From: Planococcus donghaensis MPA1U2
GTDB lineage: Bacteria; Bacillota; Bacilli; Bacillales_A; Planococcaceae
Direction: 5' to 3'
Assembly (NCBI RefSeq): GCF_000189395.1
Contig: NZ_AEPB01000018.1
Span: 1-64,000, forward strand
Length of the DNA: 64,000 bases
The position numbers and the translations under genes were made by a program. Shown here piece after piece: positions 25,552 through 34,419 of the stretch (positions within the stretch are counted from its first letter, which is position 1; every line of letters starts with the position of its first letter). The notes beneath the pieces are model-generated. The model was given only the letters and a program-made list of their open reading frames with translations, did no database searches and was not told the DNA's origin.

Positions 25552-26343
25552 TTATTTGCTGTTTACCCGATATTGCCTTGGTGTAACACCCACAATAGTC
25601 TTAAATGCTGCTTGAAACTGTGTATCGCTTTTGTATCCGATTTTAACAGCGATTTTCGAGACGGAGTTATCACTTGTACGCAACAAGTATTTCGCCGTAG
25701 TGATACGACAAGAGATGATGTACTGAAGTGGACTCATGCCCGTAATCTTTTTAAAAAGACGTGCTAATTGGTATTTAGTTAGGTTAAATCGAGCAGCAAG
25801 ATCTTCTAATGATAGCGACTTAGCATGATTTTCCTCCATATAATGTTTAATCTCTTGAACCGTTTCTTCTAAATTTGAGTAGCTACATGATTCATGTTTA
25901 CTTGCAGAGCGGTAAACATGTAATAGGATTGAATTTATTAAATGGTGAGCCATTTGTTTAGAATCAGTTCGTAGATACTCTTTTTCTTGTTGCAACTGCA
26001 TAAAGAGCGTTTTTAAGCTGTCTATGGGTTTGATCGGAATAATAGGAGGCAAGTCACCGTAATTAGTGGAGTCTACCGGACAAAAGGTAAGGCGGTACCC
26101 ACAATGCTTGTCAGAAGCAGTATACAGTTGCTCATGCCAAGAACCAGCTTGTATAAAAAGAACCGTTCCAGCGGGAGCTATGTAAATTTGTCCGTCAATT
26201 TTACAGTGAACCGTACCCGATAACACTAGAAGCAATTCTATCGTATCGGGGTGGTGGTGGAGCTGATAATGCTGCGATGTTCCGTATGGCACTGAGAAAG
26301 ATTGAATGCTGTGAAATAAGATAGAATCCATGGCTAGAGGCAA
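25552..26343 (-). CDS. AraC-family regulator with cupin sensor domain, 263 aa
   Basis: The N-terminal half is a cupin (HQYQLHHHPDTIELLLVLSG-like region and APAGTVLFIQAGSWHEQLY). The C-terminal ~100 residues hold two helix-turn-helix motifs: SLEDLAARFNLTKYQLARLFK and SVSKIAVKIGYKSDTQFQAAFK. Probably a ligand-responsive activator. It is divergent from the VOC gene at 26558, a natural target inferred from position. Confidence 0.9.
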   Translation of the reverse strand: MPLAMDSILFHSIQSFSVPYGTSQHYQLHHHPDTIELLLVLSGTVHCKIDGQIYIAPAGTVLFIQAGSWHEQLYTASDKHCGYRLTFCPVDSTNYGDLPPIIPIKPIDSLKTLFMQLQQEKEYLRTDSKQMAHHLINSILLHVYRSASKHESCSYSNLEETVQEIKHYMEENHAKSLSLEDLAARFNLTKYQLARLFKKITGMSPLQYIISCRITTAKYLLRTSDNSVSKIAVKIGYKSDTQFQAAFKTIVGVTPRQYRVNSK

Positions 26344-26557
26344 ATTAATCGCTCATTTCTTTTTCTTTAAGTTTAACAAGAATTGATAAGAAAATCTGTA
26401 TAATACCGGTAAATTTAAAGATAAATTGAATGGTTGAGACAAGAATTAATAGGTAGATTTATTTTCACATACTAAATCAATCTGATATGAATATTCTGAA
26501 AATTAAACTACAATAATCTTTAAATAATCATAAAAAAACGAAAGAAGGTTGAGTCTG

Positions 26558-26944
26558 ATGAAACAATTATGGATTAATCTACCTGTTCATGATTTAAAAC
26601 GTTCAAAGGAATTTTTTAGCAGCATTGGCGTACCAATCATGGAAAATCGTCTTAAGACAGATCAAATGGTGGGTTTAGTAGTAGGCAATCCACAAGTGCA
26701 GATTATGTTATTTCTAGATGAGCAATTTAAAGGGTTTACGCAAAACGACTTAACGGACACAAACGAGTCGACAGAAGTATTGTTTTCAATCTCAGTAGAT
26801 ACTAAAGAGGAACTTGATGAGACGATCGGAAAAGTGAAACAAGCAGGTGGATTTGTGTTTGGTGAGCCAACAGAGCGTAATGGATTGTACGGCGCAGGAT
26901 TTGCAGATTTGGATGGACATCGGTGGAATTTGCTGGTGATGTAG
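26558..26944 (+). CDS. VOC-superfamily (glyoxalase-like) protein, 128 aa
   Basis: Paired beta-alpha-beta VOC modules: LWINLPVHDLKRSKEFFSSIG at the start and YGAGFADLDGHRWNLLVM at the end, as in Bacillales PhnB/glyoxalase-like small proteins that isomerise or sequester compounds using a metal. Start ATG 26558 is 9 bases after AAGG; an in-frame TTG overlaps that site. Divergently paired with the AraC regulator, sharing a 214-base control region. Confidence 0.85.
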   Translation: MKQLWINLPVHDLKRSKEFFSSIGVPIMENRLKTDQMVGLVVGNPQVQIMLFLDEQFKGFTQNDLTDTNESTEVLFSISVDTKEELDETIGKVKQAGGFVFGEPTERNGLYGAGFADLDGHRWNLLVM

Positions 26945-27353
<409 letters not shown>

Positions 27354-27391
27354 CAAAAAAACTGCTACCTTTACTTAGGCTGCTAGTTTTT
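27354..27391 (-). terminator. Probable terminator of the 27398-27877 gene
   Basis: An imperfect stem between CTAGCAGCC and GGTAGCAG on the minus transcript, followed by a U7 tract from the A-run at 27355-27361. Confidence 0.6.
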
Positions 27392-27397
27392 TTTGTT

Positions 27398-27877
27398 TTA
27401 ATTTAAATCTAAACTATCTACATACAAACTATTCAACTGAGTTTCAAATTCGTTCGTCAAAACAATTCGTTTTTCTTCTGATAATTCTTCGTTACTCGTT
27501 AAACGATTTGCGGTCTCTCGAAGTGCTTGAAGTTTAAAATAAGTTGCGTCCATTACTTCAGGAATTATTTCTATTGTAGTTGGACCTACTGATGATAAAA
27601 TCTCTTCGCTCTTTGAAGAACTCGACACATTAAGTTTTTCTTTTTCACTCAAACGGCTCCAGCTTTTATAAATTAACTGGATTGGACCTTCCGCTACTAT
27701 TTCAGACGAATCTGCTGATAGATTTTCCTTTTTCCACATTTCATTTTCATTAGCAACGTCTTCTTCCGTTTCTTTAATTACGATTGTATTTGAATCTTCT
27801 ACATTAACTTTTAAGATGATAAGAATTAGACCAATGAGAATAATGAACGGAACTCCAATAACTATTTTCCTTAACAA
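27398..27877 (-). CDS. Membrane-anchored protein of unknown function, 159 aa
   Basis: A single N-terminal membrane anchor (LRKIVIGVPFIILIGLILII) and a hydrophilic, acidic external part with WSRLSEKEKLNV and a predicted C-terminal coiled helix (RETANRLTSNEELSEEKRIV). TTG 27875-27877 lies 8 bases after AGGTGG, and a GTG four codons earlier overlaps that site. No family recognised. Own terminator. Confidence 0.65.
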   Translation of the reverse strand: MLRKIVIGVPFIILIGLILIILKVNVEDSNTIVIKETEEDVANENEMWKKENLSADSSEIVAEGPIQLIYKSWSRLSEKEKLNVSSSSKSEEILSSVGPTTIEIIPEVMDATYFKLQALRETANRLTSNEELSEEKRIVLTNEFETQLNSLYVDSLDLN

Positions 27878-28000
27878 TACAAATGCCACCTTTCATTCTA
27901 TTTATAGTTAAATCTTATCATCTCCGAAGTTTTACGTGCACCAATTTAATCCATAATAAGGGAAAAACATTCCGATACAAATAACTAGTAATAAGAAATA

Positions 28001-28030
28001 AACCCACACCCTCTATAGGATGCAGGTTTT
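28001..28030 (-). terminator. Probable terminator of the UbiB-like gene
   Basis: AACCCACACCC pairs with GGATGCAGGTT, allowing G-U pairs on the minus transcript. The U-tail is short, so this is tentative. It begins 2 bases past the stop. Confidence 0.5.
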
Positions 28031-28031
28031 C

Positions 28032-30035
28032 TTACGTATTGCTGCGTTTCATATCACGTATCGCTTGAATCGACAATCGAACAAGCAATATGACACAAAG
28101 AAACAGTCCTGTATAAGCGGCTGTATTCAAGTACACAGCGTAAGCATTATTAATAAATTGTGCGATGGCTAGTAGTGCTGCTGAAATCAGTCCAAATGTG
28201 ATTCCTGAGAACAATAACACAAACCGTGAGAACAGTTGCAAGATGAAATTGGCATTATGTTTATCCGAAAAGACATCATGATGGAGAATCATTTTGCCAC
28301 CTTCTATGCGCTGAATCAGCTGATCGGCGCGTTTAGGCAACTTCATCAGCTCTGGGATTAATAACGCTAACTCTTCTTCTACTTTTTGTTTTGTTTCGCG
28401 TGGCTCTTTAAAGGGCTTTTTCAAGACAGCCGTTTTGTATTTTTTCGCAAACACTTTTGCTTCGGTAAACATATCAAATTTCGGGTCTATCGTGTGTAAA
28501 GTGCCGTCCAGGCTGATTAATGACCGAAGTGCCATTCCGACTGAAGGATAAAACGATAACCCGAATTCACGAACAATATCAAACATCGCATGAATCAGTT
28601 CTTCAGTTTGAATTTTATCGACATAGGCAATTTTCAGCAGCAATTGACCGACTGATTGTTCAAGTTTTTGACGATCAATATGGCTATTGTCTTCTACCAG
28701 TACATTAATCGCGTCACAAATAACTTCTGCATCGTTTTGTTGAACACCGATGATAAAGAGGTTTAATCCGTCTTGCTGTTGCGCTGCGAGACGTCCTACA
28801 GCTCCAAAATCGAGTAAGATGGGTTTGCCATCTTGTTCATCAATAAAAATATTACCAGGATGCGGATCGGCATGAAAAATGCCTGAAAACAGCATTTGCT
28901 CAAAAAACGAAAACAACACCGTCCGACCAAATTCTTTTTGATCGATTCCAAACTGATCAAAAACAGCTTGCCCACGCGAAATACTTTTGCCTTTAAAATA
29001 TTGCATGACGATCAAATTATCGTTGCAATACTCCTGATATACATGCGGAATTTTCACTGGGTAATCACTTTTTCTTAACGCATTTGCGACTTGAATGGTA
29101 TTGCGCGTTTCAATTTCAAAATTGATTTCTTCACGCAAACCGTTCGCAAAGCCAATCGCTAACTCACGAAATCCGATGTTTTCAGCCCAAGTGGATTTAC
29201 TCGTCACCCATTCGGCAAACTCAACCAGAATATCCAAATCGTTGCGCATAACGCCTTTTACTTCAGGACGCAATAGCTTGACGACCACTTTTTCTTGCGT
29301 TGATTTCAATACAGCTTGATGAACTTGACCAATTGATCCGGCAGCCAGTGGTTCCATATTAAATTCCGAAAATACATCTTCGACTCCAGCAGCTAACGAT
29401 TTCTTTAAAATGGCAGTTACTTGTTCACTTGTTAACGGTTTAACATCTTGCTGCAAAGTTTCTAGTTCTTCTATAAAAACTGGTGAAAACAACTCGGTCC
29501 GTGTAGATAATACTTGCCCGAACTTGATGAAAATGCCACCACTTTGTTCTAATGTATCGCGAAAAGCAATGGCGAAATCGCGGTTACTTTCCCGGTGACG
29601 TGCATAACGGATGGTACGTGAAAACCCGTTTCTAACGGCGATTTCCAACACTTGACTCAGCCGTTTTTGACGTCTCCAGCGGTGTCTCAATCGCTGGACG
29701 ATGAACTTTTGACCCGTAATCCGTTCTCCACGCTCGCCAAGTTCCATAGGATCAAACAACTCGAAAAACAAATAAAACAGCATAGAAATGAGCAGCATGC
29801 TGCCGACCCAAATGATGGCGCTAGCGTCAGCGACGGCAAATCCAATTCCTTCGCTTAAAAAGTCCGTATGACGCAAATACGAATACCAATAAACAAAAGT
29901 CGTCAAACTAACACCTAACAACACAGAAAGAATTCTCTTAGTAAAATTGACTTTTGAACCCATCAATCGACCACTTACATAATAGATAAATAATCCGATG
30001 ACCAATAATTCCAGCAGCATAATGAAGTAAATCAT
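28032..30035 (-). CDS. UbiB/AarF/ABC1-family atypical kinase, 667 aa
   Basis: Carries the ABC1 hallmarks: the KxGQ motif in IFIKFGQVLSTR, the alanine-rich loop LAAGSIGQVHQA, the catalytic segment FHADPHPGN and the DFGAVGRL metal loop. Three N-terminal and two C-terminal hydrophobic segments place it in the membrane. Family members support isoprenoid-quinone or other lipid metabolism through an ATPase or kinase-like activity. At 667 residues it is longer than E. coli UbiB (about 546) because of the extra N-terminal membrane region. Confidence 0.92.
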   Translation of the reverse strand: MIYFIMLLELLVIGLFIYYVSGRLMGSKVNFTKRILSVLLGVSLTTFVYWYSYLRHTDFLSEGIGFAVADASAIIWVGSMLLISMLFYLFFELFDPMELGERGERITGQKFIVQRLRHRWRRQKRLSQVLEIAVRNGFSRTIRYARHRESNRDFAIAFRDTLEQSGGIFIKFGQVLSTRTELFSPVFIEELETLQQDVKPLTSEQVTAILKKSLAAGVEDVFSEFNMEPLAAGSIGQVHQAVLKSTQEKVVVKLLRPEVKGVMRNDLDILVEFAEWVTSKSTWAENIGFRELAIGFANGLREEINFEIETRNTIQVANALRKSDYPVKIPHVYQEYCNDNLIVMQYFKGKSISRGQAVFDQFGIDQKEFGRTVLFSFFEQMLFSGIFHADPHPGNIFIDEQDGKPILLDFGAVGRLAAQQQDGLNLFIIGVQQNDAEVICDAINVLVEDNSHIDRQKLEQSVGQLLLKIAYVDKIQTEELIHAMFDIVREFGLSFYPSVGMALRSLISLDGTLHTIDPKFDMFTEAKVFAKKYKTAVLKKPFKEPRETKQKVEEELALLIPELMKLPKRADQLIQRIEGGKMILHHDVFSDKHNANFILQLFSRFVLLFSGITFGLISAALLAIAQFINNAYAVYLNTAAYTGLFLCVILLVRLSIQAIRDMKRSNT

Positions 30036-30113
30036 GGAAGAGATTCTCCTTTCATTGCTAAGCTTTGTTACGAACCTAGTATAGATATTGCCGAATGACT
30101 GTTCAGTAAATTT

Positions 30114-31376
30114 CTACAGCTTATTAGCAACTGGACTTGGCAGTTTCGTAAGTAGGTCGAGCAAGCCTGTTGGGTACAGAACGGTGTCATGTTGGTCTAA
30201 CTCTTCAAGTGACACCCATTTTGCTTTTGTCATTTTGCCATCTTCGAAAACGTCAAAAACATCTTGGTCATAAAGAGCCTGTTGGTCAAACTCCACTTCG
30301 TAAACCAACGAAATTTCGTGAAAAACTTGATTTTTTAACGTGTAAATATTCTCTATCACGTCCACGTACTGAACGATCTTAATATCCGCACCAATTTCTT
30401 CTTTAAATTCTCTTTCTACTGTTTTAGCAGATGGCTCACCCAGTTCAATGGTTCCTCCAATTGGACGGTAAAATGGACCTTTTCCTGATGAATGACGCGC
30501 AAATTGTTGTTCCAACAAAACAGATTGCCCTTTTCTTAAAATTCCTAAGACATTTGCTCTAGGACGCAAATGTCTATTCTTTTTTTCGTCGTAATCAGCT
30601 ATCGTAGAAGTGACAATGTGTAGAGAATCCCATTCCCCATTTGAAAATCGAACGATTGGATATGTTTTTGGGAAAAGCTGAAGATGAATGTCACTTGGCG
30701 TTTCTCCATCCTTGTAAAGTTGAAGTATCTTCTCTTGTAGGCTCTCTAAATAATTCAGCTTTTCTTCTAATAGCGCACGTCCATTTTCAAGATAGCCGGC
30801 GTGACTGCAAAATACAGATTTGAACGGCAAGGTCAATAACTTACGCAAAGATGTTTTAATACGCGAAATCGACTCTCCTTTCATCACGACACGTGATTTT
30901 GGTGTCACAAACAAATCGCCAGTAAACAAGCGTCCCGATTCCGGATGAAACAACGCGACATGATCATCTGCGTGACCCGGTGTATGAATCACTTCCCATT
31001 CAAATGTGCGTGAATTTATCCGGTCACCTAGCGCTTGTGTACGAAAAGCGTCACGATTTCCCCATGTGAGTTGTCGGTAATCTGGATACACGCCGTCTTT
31101 GTCCGTAATTTCTTGACCAATAGGATGAATGTAAAATGGCACTGGGTAATGTTGCTGAATCCAAGCGGCGTTCCCGGTATGGTCTTCATGGTGATGCGTC
31201 AAAACAACTTGATCGAATGATAATTTGGCTAATTCTTTTTTAAGATCGTCTTGCATTTTCTCGGCCCCAGTATCAATCAGCGTGCCGTCTACTAAAAAGA
31301 GAAATACTCTACTTCGGGTTTCTTCCAAAATTCCTTCTATGCACACAACTTGTTCATGTTCATAAACTTTTAGCAT
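30114..31376 (-). CDS. Metallo-beta-lactamase-fold / Nudix fusion hydrolase, 420 aa
   Basis: Residues 1-240 are an MBL hydrolase with metal ligands in LTHHHEDHTGN (His61, His63, Asp65, His66), HTPGHADDH (His135), FTGDLFV (Asp154) and CSHAG (His192). Residues 270-410 are a complete Nudix domain with box GGTIELGEPSAKTVEREFKE then EIGA. The frame is continuous across the junction, so this is a real fusion as sequenced. The combination suggests sequential action on a phosphoanhydride or thioester metabolite, but no substrate can be named. GGAGG lies before ATG 31374-31376. Confidence 0.85.
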   Translation of the reverse strand: MLKVYEHEQVVCIEGILEETRSRVFLFLVDGTLIDTGAEKMQDDLKKELAKLSFDQVVLTHHHEDHTGNAAWIQQHYPVPFYIHPIGQEITDKDGVYPDYRQLTWGNRDAFRTQALGDRINSRTFEWEVIHTPGHADDHVALFHPESGRLFTGDLFVTPKSRVVMKGESISRIKTSLRKLLTLPFKSVFCSHAGYLENGRALLEEKLNYLESLQEKILQLYKDGETPSDIHLQLFPKTYPIVRFSNGEWDSLHIVTSTIADYDEKKNRHLRPRANVLGILRKGQSVLLEQQFARHSSGKGPFYRPIGGTIELGEPSAKTVEREFKEEIGADIKIVQYVDVIENIYTLKNQVFHEISLVYEVEFDQQALYDQDVFDVFEDGKMTKAKWVSLEELDQHDTVLYPTGLLDLLTKLPSPVANKL

Positions 31377-31565
31377 GTCCAGTCCTCCCTAAACGTCCAC
31401 CAGCTTCTTTCTTTTCTAATATGATACAGACTTTGCGAGGTGTCTGCTATAGCGTAGCGCTTGTACTATTGACATTTCTTTCTTTTCTTGTTGACGGTTT
31501 TAAACTAATATGATAATTCCTTAAGTAGTTTGTTACATATTTAAGCGAAAACACAAATTTATGCG

Positions 31566-31957
31566 TTATTTTATTGTTTCTATTATCAGTTTATCCAATT
31601 GTCTTTGGTTGTTTACAACGACGACTTTTCCTGGCGCCGCTCCGAGCTGATGTAACGAAAAACAAAGCGAAGCGTTCTTCTGTGATACGGAATATCTAAA
31701 AAGATCACTGTGTCTGCCGCATGTATCGCCGTGTCAGTCCAACCTATGTGTACTCCTTCTATTATCCAACTAGGTTGCTCGAGCGCGGCTAAAAACTGAG
31801 CGTCTCTCACAGATTCCGGGTTTCGGATGTCCCCTTCTGTTTGACGGTGCCAAACAAAATTGTCCGTTTCAAAATGCGGGATGCAGAGACTCACGGACAA
31901 TCGACGCGCTACCGTTGTTTTCCCGCTCCCTACAGAGCCGAGTATGTAAATCTTCAT
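31566..31957 (-). pseudogene. Truncated P-loop kinase-like gene (FlaR/topology-modulation-like)
   Basis: The N-terminal part (MKIYILGSVGSGKTTVARRL, SWIIEGVHIGWTDTAI, VIFLDIPYHRRTLRFVFR) matches the P-loop family called DNA topology modulation protein. That family usually continues for about 175 residues; this frame stops at 114 with an odd end. A different frame just downstream (LHQLGAAPGKVVVVNNQRQL, stop TAA 31566) looks like the genuine C-terminus. An internal deletion with frameshift is the simplest reading. Its start overlaps the upstream SRPBCC gene by 4 bases. Confidence 0.6.
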
Positions 31958-32403
31958 GACTCCGCCGCCTTTTTTACTCGTTCTATCAGCTCATTCACTT
32001 CTTGCTTACTGCTATTTTGCGCGTCAAGCTTTAGTAATGTTCGCCCAATCATGTTTGCCCCTCGATTTGATCCAAGATAAACAAATAATGTCTGATCGCT
32101 TTCTACTCGCTTTAACACAAAACTTAATCTAATGTGAAACAAGCCCGCAGGGACAAAATACAGGTCTTTTCGTTTGTAGTCCGGCAAATCTTCATACGCG
32201 GTCACTCTCATCACATAACTCACCACACGGCCTTTTATGCGGTTTTGTTGCGCGTACTTTGAACCTACTTGATTGGGCTGTCCTTCAATTAATTGATGCT
32301 TTTCAAGTTGTGGCATAATGGTTTGCAAGTGCTCATCTGAAAACAATGCCCATACTTTTTCGATGGGTGCGTTGATAAGTTGCTGTTCACTCCACTCGAC
32401 CAT
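31954..32403 (-). CDS. SRPBCC-family protein, 149 aa
   Basis: START/Bet v1-like small protein: INAPIEKVWALFSDEHLQTIMP at the N-terminus, beta strands such as VVSYVMRVTAYEDLPDY in the middle, and a long C-terminal helix, VNELIERVKKAA. Family members bind hydrophobic ligands. ATG 32401-32403 is preferred over an upstream GTG. It is a tandem paralogue of the gene at 32420 (shared IEKVW, MP-E-H, YEDLPD patterns), 16 bases downstream of it. Confidence 0.8.
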   Translation of the reverse strand: MVEWSEQQLINAPIEKVWALFSDEHLQTIMPQLEKHQLIEGQPNQVGSKYAQQNRIKGRVVSYVMRVTAYEDLPDYKRKDLYFVPAGLFHIRLSFVLKRVESDQTLFVYLGSNRGANMIGRTLLKLDAQNSSKQEVNELIERVKKAAES

Positions 32404-32419
32404 TGCCTCCACACTCCTT

Positions 32420-32872
32420 TTATTTTTTCAACGCTTCGTCTCTTACGCGTTCCATAAACGTCGTGACGGTTTGCTTACGAGTTTTTTTACTTCCCGACAA
32501 TAACATCGCCTTCCCCATTAATCCTTTGCCTTTATTAAAGCCTTCGTAAATAAACTTCGTTTGGTTTTCATTTTCTTTAACTAACGTAAACGAATAAAAC
32601 ACATCAAAACTTTGTCCCATTTCAAACTGAGTTTGTTTTAGCTTTTTGTCTGGCAAATCTTCATAACCTATAGTCTCCACAATATACGTTTGCAACTGCC
32701 CGCCTTCGTGATAACTTTGTGCATGTTTGGCACCCAGTTCATTGTTATTGTTTTCAAGTAAAATATGTTCTTCTATTTTTGGCATCACTTGTTTAATGTT
32801 TTCATCTTGGAACAAACTCCATACTTTTTCGATATTCGCGTCAATCTTCATTTCTTCTTTCCATTTAACCAT
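32420..32872 (-). CDS. SRPBCC-family protein (tandem paralogue), 150 aa
   Basis: Same fold and length as its neighbour: IDANIEKVWSLFQDENIKQVMP, TYIVETIGYEDLPDK, and C-terminal helix TVTTFMERVRDEALKK. GAGGAGG site before ATG. First gene of a three-gene unit (SRPBCC-SRPBCC-P-loop). The paralogues are too diverged at the DNA level to be a recent duplication. Confidence 0.8.
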   Translation of the reverse strand: MVKWKEEMKIDANIEKVWSLFQDENIKQVMPKIEEHILLENNNNELGAKHAQSYHEGGQLQTYIVETIGYEDLPDKKLKQTQFEMGQSFDVFYSFTLVKENENQTKFIYEGFNKGKGLMGKAMLLSGSKKTRKQTVTTFMERVRDEALKK

Positions 32873-33061
32873 TTGATAGCCTCCTCTAAATCTGTACTTG
32901 ATAGTAGTATCTCACGCGCGTTCAGAACATTCACGTCGCTTGTATTAATCCCGCTCATTTTGATAATAAGGGATAGAACAGAGTGAGTGAATAAAAACGG
33001 CAACTATCCTGCATTAGCTCTCTACCTATACCGCATGGATAAAGAAACATCACCTGCTAAA

Positions 33062-33110
33062 AATCAATAAAAGCAGCTAGACAAATGACGTCTAGCTGCT
33101 TTTATTGATT
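33062..33110 (-). terminator. Terminator of the histidine phosphatase gene
   Basis: A 21-bp perfect stem (33062-33082 with 33090-33110), 7-base loop. The AAAA/TTTT steps lie inside the stem. Confidence 0.88.
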
Positions 33111-33697
33111 TATGACCCGCTCATCACGTTCTCAAGATGACTCACCTGGTTGTAATTTTTGATCACCCAATTGTTTTGATCAAAATGAATATGACTAAAA
33201 CAAGCATTCATCAATCTGGTTTTGCCAGAACCGATTTCACCATTTGATAACGTGCCGAGTAAAGCGTTAATAACCCCACCGTGCGACACCAGCAACACGC
33301 GTTTGTTTTTAAAACGATCATGTATGATTTCTAGTCCCGAAGACAAACGCTCAGCAAACAACTGATTATCTTCTTGGTTTGGGTATTCTCGATCCGGAAA
33401 GGTTAAAGCCCGCTCCTCGTAAGTCATACCTTCCGCATCACCAAAATGCTTTTCTTCAAACTGTGGCATTTCAATAAGCGGCAATTGCAAAGTTTCATTA
33501 ATCAATTCCGCTGTTCGTTTGGCACGCTTGAGCGGGCTTGTTAGAAGGACATCCCAATTAGAACCACTCAAACCATGTGCACAACGCATAGCTTGTTGTA
33601 TGCCTTCTGCGTTTAACGGAATATCGGTTTTCCCTTGAATTTTACCTTGTACGTTCCAGTCCGTTTCCCCGTGCCGAACTAAACATATCGTCGTCAA
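33110..33697 (-). CDS. Histidine phosphatase (phosphoglycerate mutase-like), 195 aa
   Basis: LVRHGETDWNVQGKIQG carries the catalytic RHG (His9). LLTSPLKRAKRTAELI, a later acidic block (FGDAEGMTYEERA) and LLVSHGGVINALLG with the second histidine complete the active site. Such proteins dephosphorylate sugar phosphates, alpha-ribazole phosphate or nucleotides; the specificity is not evident. TTG start after GAGGTG. The stop codon region touches the terminator. Confidence 0.9.
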   Translation of the reverse strand: MTTICLVRHGETDWNVQGKIQGKTDIPLNAEGIQQAMRCAHGLSGSNWDVLLTSPLKRAKRTAELINETLQLPLIEMPQFEEKHFGDAEGMTYEERALTFPDREYPNQEDNQLFAERLSSGLEIIHDRFKNKRVLLVSHGGVINALLGTLSNGEIGSGKTRLMNACFSHIHFDQNNWVIKNYNQVSHLENVMSGS

Positions 33698-33772
33698 CTA
33701 CTTCACCTCTTTATTCATGCGAATGATTGGACTAGTTTAGCATAAATAAAGCACAGACTCACTTGATAAACG

Positions 33773-34105
33773 TTAAAAGCCCAACAAGTCAATCAACTGA
33801 AAGTCATTTAACGTGATGCGATTGCCGCAGCCTTTACATGTAAAACTCAATTCAAAGTCAATGGTTTCCGAATAAGCATTTGCTGCAAGTTCTTCTTCGA
33901 GTATGTCTTTACGCTCTTTGGCTGTCGTTGCTTTCCCGAGCTTATTCACTAACTCATCTTGTATATGTTCAATCACTTGGCTTTTCCAACTGACACCTAC
34001 TTGAAAACTTTGCGATATGGAATGAATGCCAACTTCACCATTTTCACCAGGAGATTGAAATTTATCTGTCGTTCCGCATTCTTTGCACATGATTTGAACA
34101 TCCAT
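33773..34105 (-). CDS. Zinc-ribbon protein of unknown function, 110 aa
   Basis: Two CxxC pairs, MCKECGTTDKF near the start and FTCKGCGNRITL near the end, likely bind one zinc ion. The middle is a helix (QVIEHIQDELVNKLGKATTA). GGAGGAG before ATG. No recognised family beyond the zinc-ribbon pattern. Confidence 0.7.
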   Translation of the reverse strand: MDVQIMCKECGTTDKFQSPGENGEVGIHSISQSFQVGVSWKSQVIEHIQDELVNKLGKATTAKERKDILEEELAANAYSETIDFELSFTCKGCGNRITLNDFQLIDLLGF

Positions 34106-34375
34106 CTATTCTCCTCCTCTACTGCTAACTAAAAAACCTGCATAATTGTAATTATCTGATTATAACGAATAATTGTGGAGAAACTGTCGAGAAGTCGTTT
34201 TTTTTAGCTACAGTTATTTCATTTTTTTATGCCCTTATGTAAGAAGCTGCATGGAATCTTTTTAAACACCCCAAAAAAGCCTTCTCTTTAAAGGTCTCCT
34301 TGAAAATTGGTTCTTGAAATTTCCTAGGCTTGTTCTACCAACAGTTCCAATCTCTACTTTTCAGGAAGTCAACGC
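34106..34375. other. Gap between the zinc-ribbon and fru genes
   Basis: No ORF with a ribosome binding site was seen. AT-rich leader of the zinc-ribbon gene, otherwise featureless up to the fruA terminator. Confidence 0.5.
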
Positions 34376-34419
34376 TAACAAAAACCGCTCCAAGTTTTAC
34401 CTTAGAGCGGTTTTTGTTA
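34376..34419 (-). terminator. Terminator of the fru operon
   Basis: A 15-bp stem (34376-34390 with 34405-34419), 14-base loop. It contains the fruA stop codon at 34417-34419. Confidence 0.9.
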
